Shown here: one piece after another, positions 14,651-19,800 of the stretch | Layout of the letters: each line of letters starts with the position of its first letter | How positions within the stretch are numbered: the first letter of the stretch is position 1 | From: a virus | IMG/VR virus record: IMGVR_UViG_3300027847_002504 | Coordinates: 50,791 to 114,790 of that record | DNA length: 64,000 nucleotides | Strand: one strand, 5' to 3' | Notes under the pieces: generated by a model | What the model saw: only the letters and a program-made list of their open reading frames with translations | Databases searched by the model: none | Told to the model about the DNA's origin: nothing | Program-made: the position numbers and the translations under genes

Positions 14651-14763
14651 AAAAATTGACTTGCCATCTTGTGAAACTCACGTATTGGTCTCGTATCCAA
14701 TCCCTCAACGTATGTAATAGCTACTTCCCCGTGGGGAAGAATGGTCGTCGGTCATTTTAACAT
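14632..14763 (-). pseudogene. Small gene with a premature TGA, ending inside a tRNA
   Basis: Starting at the ATG at 14763 (AGGGT ribosome binding site), the frame reads M-L-K, a TGA, then PTTILPHGEVAITYVEG, LDTRPIREFHKMASQFL and DRWRN, ending in a TAG formed by the D-loop bases of tRNA-Lys. The 40 codons after the TGA look like real coding sequence. TGA-to-TGG would restore a 43-residue protein. Confidence 0.5.
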
Positions 14764-14773
14764 ACCCTATCCG

Positions 14774-15061
14774 TCAACTCTTTTTAACAGCCTTCTTCGC
14801 CCTTGGCTTCCTTGTCTTTTTCTTAATCTTATCAACTGCTTCTTCTGCTTCTTCCTCAACCTCGTCGAGATGTCTGACAACATCTTCGCCGACCTCTTCG
14901 AGTGTTGATCCTGTCAAAAGTTTGAGTCCGAAGTGGAATAATCCAACTCCAGCCGCAAGACAAATGACAATCGGCAAAATCTCTTTTGCCAAAAGAAGAT
15001 AGACGAGATAAATCGGTAACGGAGCCACCATTAGTGTCCCGATGATTTTGTTCTTATTCAT
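14774..15061 (-). CDS. Membrane protein with basic C-terminal tail
   Basis: 95 residues. Two adjacent hydrophobic segments (IIGTLMVAPLPIYLVYLLL and ILPIVICLAAGVGLFHFGL) form one or two membrane helices. They are followed by an acidic helix (EEVGEDVVRHLDEVEEEAEE) and a Lys/Arg-rich tail (KKKTRKPRAKKAVKK) that could bind nucleic acid. A strong AGGAGGG ribosome binding site precedes the ATG. Function unknown; membrane tethering of nucleic acid is a guess. Confidence 0.65.
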   Translation of the reverse strand: MNKNKIIGTLMVAPLPIYLVYLLLAKEILPIVICLAAGVGLFHFGLKLLTGSTLEEVGEDVVRHLDEVEEEAEEAVDKIKKKTRKPRAKKAVKKS

Positions 15062-15129
15062 ATTACCCTCCTATTGTTGTGGGTTGAGCTAATACTTCTA
15101 ATTATTCGAAAGAAATCCCTGTAATAAAT

Positions 15130-15180
15130 TGGTGGACCAAGTGGGATTCGAATCCACCATTCAACTTTGAACGATTGTCC
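15130..15180 (-). pseudogene. Minimal D-armless tRNA-like element
   Basis: 51 nt: acceptor GGACAA pairing with TTGGTCC, a single hairpin CGTTC-AAAGTT-GAATG in place of the D and anticodon arms, T arm GTGGA-TTCGAAT-CCCAC, then A and an encoded CCA. Isotype unclear. Confidence 0.45.
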
Positions 15181-15253
15181 AACCAGCGGGTGTATTTTAT
15201 CTTCCATATTATCTCCAAGGAAAAAGTATTGTGACTCAAAGTTTGGTTATCTT

Positions 15254-15343
15254 CGGGGGTAGAGCCTCTGTGTTCCCGCCCGGCACTTACGGGCTGAGGC
15301 CTTAGTAAGTGATCGGCACCCGGCTTTACCGGGCCTTAGTCAC
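15254..15343. ncRNA. Structured RNA candidate with a pseudoknot
   Basis: Stem GCCTC (15264-15268)/GAGGC (15296-15300) encloses hairpin CCCG/CGGG (15279-15282 and 15290-15293). The loop segment CACTTAC (15284-15290) is perfectly complementary to GTAAGTG (15305-15311), a seven-base tertiary pairing. A second hairpin CCCGG-CTTTA-CCGGG follows at 15319-15333. No coding frame. The strand is uncertain: flanking tRNAs are minus, but a small plus-strand frame follows at 15361. Confidence 0.5.
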
Positions 15344-15360
15344 AACCTATTCGAAAATTA

Positions 15361-15498
15361 ATGGGATCGTGTATTAACCATGGAATTTCCTTGTGTATTA
15401 TCGACACCTCCTCTTTTGGATATTTCAAGACCGATGGGGCGAAGAAATATTTGATGATAATTACGGATATTATTAATGACAAATTAGCCGAGGGTTAG
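15361..15498 (+). CDS. Possible small protein downstream of the pseudoknot RNA
   Basis: 45 codons from an ATG: MGSCINHGISLCIIDTSSF continuing to YLMIITDIINDKLAEG. Composition is protein-like, but no ribosome binding site is evident. If real, the folded RNA at 15254-15343 would be its leader. Confidence 0.3.
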   Translation: MGSCINHGISLCIIDTSSFGYFKTDGAKKYLMIITDIINDKLAEG

Positions 15499-15544
15499 TT
15501 CGTTTCCGATTAGTGCCACGTGGAGGCTTGTCATTATACTAATC

Positions 15545-15624
15545 TAGCGGAAGCAGGAGTCGAACCTGCAATCTCCAACTTATGAGGCTGGTATGGTCTA
15601 TGTATCCACATCCACTCTTCCGCT
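15545..15624 (-). tRNA. tRNA-Met(CAU) with enlarged D loop
   Basis: Acceptor AGCGGAA/TTCCGCT, discriminator A, no encoded CCA. Anticodon arm CCAGC-CTCATAA-GTTGG, T arm GCAGG-TTCGACT-CCTGC. D stem GTGG/CCAT with a 15-nt loop. May be elongator Met or Ile2 depending on base 34 modification. Confidence 0.8.
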
Positions 15625-15628
15625 ATGG

Positions 15629-15721
15629 CTGTGAGAGAAGGCGTCGAACCTCCAGCCGCTAAGTCCATGGAACTTTACAGTTTTCCTGATGAAAGCATAG
15701 TACTTTCAATCAATCCTCACA
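15629..15721 (-). tRNA. tRNA-Tyr(GUA)
   Basis: Class II body: acceptor TGTGAGG/TCTCACA, T arm GGAGG-TTCGACG-CCTTC, long variable region. Anticodon region GGAAAACTGTAAAGTTCC carries CTGTAAA with one extra A in the arm. No encoded CCA. Lies 4 nt from the tRNA-Met gene. Confidence 0.7.
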
Positions 15722-15817
15722 ACATTAAATCTCATATATCCCAAAAATAACGAGTTGGGTTTTTGTATACTCTACATCCATATCTCTATCTGATTTCATA
15801 TTTTATCATAGTTAAAA
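15722..15817. other. Short spacer without a gene
   Basis: AT-rich spacer between tRNA genes. I see no reading frame, terminator or repeat in it. Confidence 0.4.
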
Positions 15818-15907
15818 TGGTAGCGGGTGTCGGAATTGAACCGACCTAAGGGTTGCCCCTCCCTGGTTATGAGCCAGTTATCTGCTACGCCAGTCGATTT
15901 ACCCGCA
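15818..15907 (-). tRNA. Chimeric class II tRNA with anticodon CAU
   Basis: GCGGGT/ACCCGC acceptor pairs, D stem ATC/GAT, anticodon arm CTGG-CTCATAA-CCAG as in tRNA-Met, then a class II variable arm (AGGG-GCAA-CCCT), T arm GTCGG-TTCAATT-CCGAC and encoded CCA. Methionine tRNAs do not normally have a long variable arm. Confidence 0.7.
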
Positions 15908-15920
15908 ATCTAAATTTTGA

Positions 15921-16062
15921 TGATAATGATGGGTCTCGAACCCACAAGGAGACATTGCCTTAGCTATTACAGCCAAGCGGTAACCGTACCTTAAATGGGA
16001 GTTGAACCCATTGCTCTCTACCGCTATTACAGCGGCGCGTATTCCAATTCCGCCACATTATC
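15921..16062 (-). tRNA. Nested twin tRNA-like RNA
   Basis: One acceptor pair (GATAATG at 16062 with CATTATC at 15922, seven of seven) encloses two consecutive modules. Module 1 has a GCGGAATTGG D-like segment, hairpin CCGC-TGTAATA-GCGG and T arm AATGGG-TTCAACT-CCCATT. Module 2 has hairpin GGTA/TACC, arm TTGGC-TGTAATA-GCTAA and T arm GTGGG-TTCGAGA-CCCAT. Both anticodon loops are identical and lack U33. Probably two tandem tRNAs fused by deletion. Confidence 0.5.
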
Positions 16063-16066
16063 AAAA

Positions 16067-16138
16067 TGGTACCCACTGCAAGGTTTGAACTTGCAACCTC
16101 TTCGTAGCGAAGTGCTCTTCCAGTTGAGCTACGTAGGC
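16067..16138 (-). tRNA. tRNA-Arg(ACG)-like, contracted anticodon arm
   Basis: Normal D arm, T arm GCAAG-TTCAAAC-CTTGC, acceptor GCCTACG/AGTGGGT, encoded CCA. The anticodon arm is only CTTCG-CTA-CGAAG (13 nt). Restoring a second CGAA gives a normal CTACGAA loop, so one copy of a tandem CGAA seems lost. Confidence 0.55.
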
Positions 16139-16193
16139 ATCTGTTAAGTGTATTATAACCTGCTTTTGAAAAAAGTCAAGCTGTTTTGAAAAT

Positions 16194-16267
16194 TGGTAGG
16201 CCCGCAGGGTAATGATCCCTGTTCCATAGGGTAAAAACCCATTGCCTCACCTTAATGCTTCGGACCC
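16194..16267 (-). tRNA. tRNA-Lys(UUU), second canonical-size copy
   Basis: Acceptor GGGTCCG/CGGGCCT, anticodon arm ATGGG-TTTTTAC-CCTAT, T arm CAGGG-ATCATTA-CCCTG with an atypical T loop like that of the tRNA-Thr, encoded CCA. Confidence 0.7.
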
Positions 16268-16278
16268 TCTTTGAGAAA

Positions 16279-16355
16279 TGGTACCCCCGGTAGGACTCGA
16301 ACCTACACAAGATAGTTTAGAAAACTATTGCTCTATCCAATTGAACTACGGGGGC
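16279..16355 (-). tRNA. tRNA-Arg(UCU)
   Basis: Canonical: GCCCCCG/CGGGGGT, anticodon arm ATAGT-TTTCTAA-ACTAT, T arm GTAGG-TTCGAGT-CCTAC, encoded CCA. Reads AGA. Confidence 0.92.
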
Positions 16356-16367
16356 AAATAAAATGCG

Positions 16368-16447
16368 CTCGTCCAGCCGGGTACCATCCGGTTGCAAAAT
16401 TTCCCTTGCGGGTACATCCCAACCGTTTGCACTCGGCTTGGTACGAG
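16368..16447 (-). ncRNA. Structured RNA candidate with GNRA tetraloop
   Basis: Nested helices: CTCGT/ACGAG (ends), AGCCG/CGGCT (16375-16379 and 16434-16438), CGGTTG/CAACCG (16389-16394 and 16420-16425) and an apical CCC-GCAA-GGG (16412-16403) on the minus strand. It sits between two tRNA-Arg genes on the same strand. It has no T arm, so it is not a tRNA. Confidence 0.45.
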
Positions 16448-16461
16448 ACGTATAGAGCGAC

Positions 16462-16536
16462 TGGCGCTCCTGCCAGGATTCGAGCCCGGACCAACTGCTT
16501 AGAAGACAGTAGCTCTTCCAACTAAGCTACAGACCT
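16462..16536 (-). tRNA. tRNA-Arg(UCU), damaged acceptor stem
   Basis: Anticodon arm ACTGT-CTTCTAA-GCAGT, T arm CCGGG-CTCGAAT-CCTGG, encoded GCCA end. The 5' acceptor strand AGGTCTG pairs with only four of seven bases of CAGGAGC, so the acceptor is half lost. Confidence 0.65.
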
Positions 16537-16546
16537 ATTATAAAAT

Positions 16547-16633
16547 TGGCTCCAGAGGTAAGACTTGAACTTACAGGACATAAAATGTCACGGATTAACA
16601 GTCCGTTCCGCTGCCATTACGGTTTACACTGGA
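16547..16633 (-). tRNA. Chimeric class II tRNA with anticodon GUU
   Basis: Anticodon arm ACGGA-CTGTTAA-TCCGT, typical of tRNA-Asn, on a body with a long variable arm (GACAT-TTT-ATGTC), acceptor TCCAGTG/CTCTGGA, G73 as in tRNA-Ser, T arm GTAAG-TTCAAGT-CTTAC, encoded CCA. Confidence 0.75.
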
Positions 16634-16650
16634 TATTATACAGCAAAAGA

Positions 16651-16728
16651 TGGGCAGGCTGAGCGGATTCGAACCGCCCCTACTTGAGCCACAATCAAGT
16701 GTGCTGAGCTACTAACACTACAGTCTGC
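16651..16728 (-). tRNA. tRNA-His(GUG)
   Basis: Acceptor CAGACTG/CAGCCTG with G-1 opposite C73, the histidine hallmark; anticodon arm CTTGA-TTGTGGC-TCAAG; T arm GGCGG-TTCGAAT-CCGCT; encoded CCA. Confidence 0.88.
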
Positions 16729-16838
16729 ATCTATTTTTCCCGCCCAGGCCTATTGCTCTCTTGTTTTCTGTCGGTGAGAGTTACCGGAGGGTTTCCACTG
16801 AGTCATGACTTCCGGTTTCGCCAACATTTTCAAAGTAT

Positions 16839-16958
16839 TTATGCATATTTTATAATCAGGATAGATGATGCATCCTTATTTTCCACAGGGGACAATTCTA
16901 TTTCCACCTTTGAAATAGGCTCATCCCATGCATTCTGTAAAAGTTCAAAAATTACAAA
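16839..16958 (-). pseudogene. Fragment of a GHKL ATPase, rIIA-like
   Basis: An open stretch without a start reads FELLQNAWDEPISKVEIEL then SPVENKDASSILIIKYA, ending in TAA. ELLQNAWDE matches the N box of GHKL ATPases such as phage rIIA proteins. A following frame (KYFENVGETGSHDS) could continue it after an indel. Only about 60-80 residues remain between tRNA-His and the synthetase-like gene. Confidence 0.4.
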
Positions 16959-17919
16959 TTATAGTATCCTCGTAAACGCCATCGACCCGACTAACCCCTA
17001 AAGCATCGCTGAAAACAGCAAGGTGTTTCACCAAGTCATCGCCGCTACTCGATGTATGACCGAACGCTTTTTTGACAACCTCGTCGGCATTGAGCAGGTC
17101 ATCCAATACAAAATCAAGCTCTTCCGGAACAGCCTCGATGTCGAAAAGCTGATAATAATTGACAAAATCATCAATCGACCTAAGATCCTCTCCAACCTTT
17201 CCAGCCATCCATACCAGATACGCCAGAGGGGAAATTCCGGGGGCATTTTCCGTCGAACATCCCCCTTCTCGGAATACTACTACGGGGTCTTCTCCCATGT
17301 CAGCAATGGCTGACTTGGATATCTTCTCTCCGTCCGAAAGAACTAGTGGTGCGAAGTGTTCCGTAATCGGACCTTGACCGACTATCCCTCTTAAATAATT
17401 TAGGATCGCTCGATGGGTCTCTACATAAGTCGAAGCACGGATATGGGGATCTACAATGCCCTTCCAATCACCACCGCGAATTATGACATTCGACCCCAAG
17501 AGAAAATCAAAAACAGCGACTATCGAACTACTGATATCAGCCTTCGGGAATTCATCCAATATTTGGCTAATCGATGCTCCAGTTTCTGCATGAAGTTTTT
17601 TACTCATCTCTTGGCGTAGCTCTAAGCCACCCCAGTATGTTGGAATCGGTCTTATCAGTACTTCCGGGATACCCAGATTACCAAACAGCCTGAGAGAAGT
17701 ATCTGTTCGATAGCCACTTATCGACAGGTACGGTCTTATAAACCCCGCTCCGTTTAACCCGATTGTACTTATCTCTGGCGCAATATAGCAGATACCATGA
17801 TGCTTTTTCGCGTAAAGAAAATTGCACATCATCGTGGTCATGTGACCAATATGAAAAATGACGACAGAATAAGTGACCCCCGGAATAAATCTCAGCACGA
17901 TCCCGTCACGCATAGGCAT
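16945..17919 (-). CDS. GluRS-like class I aminoacyl-tRNA synthetase-type protein
   Basis: 324 residues from the ATG at 17919 (ribosome binding site GAGGGAGGA; a GTG at 17949 is less likely). VIFHIGHMTTMMCNFLYAKK has the HIGH signature (about residues 23-26) and LVLSDGEKISKSAIAD has a KMSKS loop (KISKS, about 199-203). HRAILNYLRGIVGQGPITEHF between them fits GluRS-type catalytic domains. There is no anticodon-binding domain, so it may charge a tRNA poorly, modify a tRNA (as glutamyl-Q-tRNA synthetase does) or use another acceptor. It overlaps the 272-residue gene by 14 nt. The region is GC-richer than its surroundings. Confidence 0.75.
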   Translation of the reverse strand: MPMRDGIVLRFIPGVTYSVVIFHIGHMTTMMCNFLYAKKHHGICYIAPEISTIGLNGAGFIRPYLSISGYRTDTSLRLFGNLGIPEVLIRPIPTYWGGLELRQEMSKKLHAETGASISQILDEFPKADISSSIVAVFDFLLGSNVIIRGGDWKGIVDPHIRASTYVETHRAILNYLRGIVGQGPITEHFAPLVLSDGEKISKSAIADMGEDPVVVFREGGCSTENAPGISPLAYLVWMAGKVGEDLRSIDDFVNYYQLFDIEAVPEELDFVLDDLLNADEVVKKAFGHTSSSGDDLVKHLAVFSDALGVSRVDGVYEDTIICNF

Positions 17920-18724
17920 TCCTGTATCCTCCCTCTTCAAAATTCCCACAAATAGTCGGGTAGCTGCCCGGAGGCGACATTCTTACTGAGGTGTCGAACA
18001 CACCCGTCAGATCGAACGGCAGCGAGATCACCAAACCCTTGAAGTTTAACATCTTGGCATATACTGCGCTACCGGCATCAAGACCCACCTGTGATCCCAC
18101 TCCCGCCATTATGTCAAGTGGCTCAACGTAGTCAGCAAGTCTTTCCGGCGTGAGACCGTACTCGACATGAAGGTTCTTTCCCGCCAGCGTGGTTTCCCAT
18201 TGATGGGGGAATCGCTCGTCAGCAAACATATACCCCCACAGGATATAGGGAGAAAGGGTAAGGCACAAGACATTATTCCTGACGAGAACTTCTCTCCGCT
18301 TACGAGTAAGTAAATCCATTAGGATCGTCCTCGGCGTTATGCCGCACACCCACTCGAAACCCATGCGCTTGCCAATCTCAATGTTTTCTTCCGCCAACTC
18401 GTGAGAGCCGACCCATTCTGTAGTTTCTGCGCTCCCGATACTTATCTTGCCGCACCCAGTAGACACGATCTTCTCGATTCGTCCTTGGTCTATGCTTCGC
18501 GGTAATTCGTGATACTGAAAAATCACCTCCATCCCAGCAGAACAGGCAGCACTGCATAGATACATCCAAGCATCGGCATTCCCTATCTCGTCGCTAGCCG
18601 GTCTTTGGCTTCTATGATCAACGACAACCAAGCCATCGACCCCCTGCATACAAAAGTATTCGACTATCGCATCACGAGCACTGCCATTATACTCGTAGGC
18701 ACCGATTATGCAGTAAGTTTTCAT
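17906..18724 (-). CDS. Hypothetical protein, probable TIM-barrel-like fold
   Basis: 272 residues with regular strand-helix repeats (CIIGAYEYNGSARDAI, VDGLVVVDHRS, MEVIFQYHELP, KISIGSAETTEW, DIMAGVGSQVGLDAGSA), suggesting a TIM barrel. No catalytic signature is recognised. It is the promoter-proximal partner of the GluRS-like gene, which overlaps its end, so the two likely act together. A strong promoter in the 157-bp repeat lies 60 nt upstream. Base composition is GC-richer than neighbouring genes, consistent with recent acquisition of the pair. Confidence 0.6.
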   Translation of the reverse strand: MKTYCIIGAYEYNGSARDAIVEYFCMQGVDGLVVVDHRSQRPASDEIGNADAWMYLCSAACSAGMEVIFQYHELPRSIDQGRIEKIVSTGCGKISIGSAETTEWVGSHELAEENIEIGKRMGFEWVCGITPRTILMDLLTRKRREVLVRNNVLCLTLSPYILWGYMFADERFPHQWETTLAGKNLHVEYGLTPERLADYVEPLDIMAGVGSQVGLDAGSAVYAKMLNFKGLVISLPFDLTGVFDTSVRMSPPGSYPTICGNFEEGGYRNAYA

Positions 18725-18739
18725 TTGTTCTCATCGTTC

Positions 18740-18896
18740 TCCTTTCGTTCCGAAAAACTTTTATGTCGATGTGTTTGTTTCAATGTGCTTATAATACACC
18801 ACAAACGGTCGATGTCAAGTCATTTTAAGAAAGCTTCTCACAAAATCCTCCTTTTGGTGGGAAATAAAGGTTTCCTTTTCATTAATTAGAATACTA
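18740..18896. repeat. 157-bp direct repeat, copy 1
   Basis: Identical over 157 bases to 19638-19794. It carries a leftward sigma70-like promoter and lies just upstream of the 272-residue gene. Confidence 0.95.
18791..18818 (-). promoter_or_regulatory. Promoter in repeat copy 1
   Basis: TTGACA (18818-18813), 16-nt spacer, TATTAT (18796-18791), reading leftward into the 272-residue and GluRS-like genes. Confidence 0.7.
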
Positions 18897-19054
18897 AACG
18901 TTGACTCGATCTTATTCGAGTGCATTTCCATAAATGTCGATATGTCTGGCAATTTTAGATTAGATAGATCGATCAGAGCAAACATGCAACACCACTATTT
19001 TTATACATTTCGTTACCATAATATAACCTTTTAACAGTTGTGATTAAAAATGGT
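18897..19054. other. Noncoding stretch between repeat and folded RNA
   Basis: AT-rich, with no credible coding frame on either strand. It contains GATCTTATTCGAGTG-like short dyads only. Confidence 0.3.
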
Positions 19055-19152
19055 CTTGAAGGGTGGTGATTGGGCACCACTTGATCATGCTGAATCACGA
19101 TCCGCCACTTGGCTCACCTACATTGATATTCAGAATCGGGAGCCCCTTCAAG
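19055..19152 (-). ncRNA. Structured RNA candidate next to tRNA-Gly
   Basis: 98 nt closed by a perfect 9-bp helix CTTGAAGGG/CCCTTCAAG (19152-19144 with 19063-19055). Inside are helices GGCTC/GAGCC, GATC/GATC and TGGTG/CACCA, giving a multi-way junction. It begins 2 nt after the CCA of tRNA-Gly on the same strand, so it is probably co-transcribed and released by tRNA 3' processing. No coding frame and no T arm. Confidence 0.5.
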
Positions 19153-19154
19153 AG

Positions 19155-19230
19155 TGGAGCGGGTAGTCGGATTCGAACCGACAACAGACAGGTTGGAAAC
19201 CTATTGCTCTACCAATTGAACTATACCCGC
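19155..19230 (-). tRNA. tRNA-Gly(UCC)
   Basis: Canonical: GCGGGTA/TACCCGC, anticodon arm ATAGG-TTTCCAA-CCTGT, T arm GTCGG-TTCGAAT-CCGAC, encoded CCA. Confidence 0.93.
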
Positions 19231-19240
19231 AAGAAAAAAT

Positions 19241-19316
19241 TGGAGCGAACAGTGAGACTCGAACTCACATCATTTGGGTGGAAGCCAAAGGTAATTATCC
19301 TTTATACGATGTCCGC
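19241..19316 (-). tRNA. tRNA-Gly(UCC), second copy
   Basis: GCGGACA/TGTTCGC, anticodon arm TTTGG-CTTCCAC-CCAAA, T arm GTGAG-TTCGAGT-CTCAC, encoded CCA. Different sequence from the neighbouring tRNA-Gly, so not a recent duplicate. Confidence 0.88.
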
Positions 19317-19442
19317 AATCTGCCTCTGTTTGTTACGCAGAGACAGGAGTATGTTAAAGGTCTATTATACCGTGAAGTACAACATCCCTTTTGTTTTTTC
19401 TTTATTCTATTCTATTTTCAAAGATCGTCTGTGTATGAACAC

Positions 19443-19484
19443 AAAAAAGGCCTGAGGTTTTTGATTCCCTCAGGCCTTTTTTTT
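19443..19484. terminator. Bidirectional intrinsic terminator
   Basis: GGCCTGAGG (19449-19457) pairs with CCTCAGGCC (19468-19476), flanked by six A and eight T, so it can work on both strands. It lies between the tRNA-Gly pair and repeat copy 2. Confidence 0.85.
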
Positions 19485-19557
19485 GTACGCTTGTACTTAA
19501 CTACAAGGCTACAACCCTGAGGAACGAATCCCGTTCCATCTACCATTATCATGGCGG

Positions 19558-19692
19558 ATGGACGCTGCTATAATAGCAGCGACTGTATTCGTTTTTACTC
19601 TGGTTGTAATTGCTGTAGTCATTTTTGAATATCCTGTTCCTTTCGTTCCGAAAAACTTTTATGTCGATGTGTTTGTTTCAATGTGCTTATAA
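19558..19692 (+). CDS. Possible small membrane protein
   Basis: 44 codons. MDAAIIAATVFVFTLVVIAV is a membrane helix, then a short tail reading into the 157-bp repeat. A GGCGG sequence directly abuts the ATG, a poor ribosome binding site. The same DNA forms a palindrome (CGCTGCTA/TAGCAGCG) and the repeat has an independent promoter role, so this frame may be fortuitous. Confidence 0.3.
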   Translation: MDAAIIAATVFVFTLVVIAVVIFEYPVPFVPKNFYVDVFVSMCL

Positions 19693-19794
19693 TACACCAC
19701 AAACGGTCGATGTCAAGTCATTTTAAGAAAGCTTCTCACAAAATCCTCCTTTTGGTGGGAAATAAAGGTTTCCTTTTCATTAATTAGAATACTA
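19638..19794. repeat. 157-bp direct repeat, copy 2
   Basis: Identical to 18740-18896. The two copies bracket a 741-bp segment with two tRNA-Gly genes, a folded RNA and a terminator. Confidence 0.95.
19689..19716 (-). promoter_or_regulatory. Promoter in repeat copy 2
   Basis: TTGACA (19716-19711), 16-nt spacer, TATTAT (19694-19689). Its transcript would run leftward toward the bidirectional terminator and the tRNA-Gly genes. Confidence 0.65.
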
Positions 19795-19800
19795 TATAAT
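19795..19800 (+). promoter_or_regulatory. Possible -10 box for the lipoprotein gene
   Basis: TATAAT directly after repeat copy 2, 86 nt before the gene at 19886. No good -35 box at the expected spacing, so support is weak. Confidence 0.35.

Noticed and set aside
15254-15343. SRP (4.5S) RNA because of a GGGGGTAGAGCCTCTGTG-like start
   Set aside because: The conserved apical GGUCAGG...GGAAGCAGCC region is absent on both strands and the fold is a pseudoknot.
19558-19692. Strong small membrane protein call
   Set aside because: Kept only at low confidence: the frame overlaps a palindrome and a promoter-bearing repeat and has no spaced ribosome binding site.
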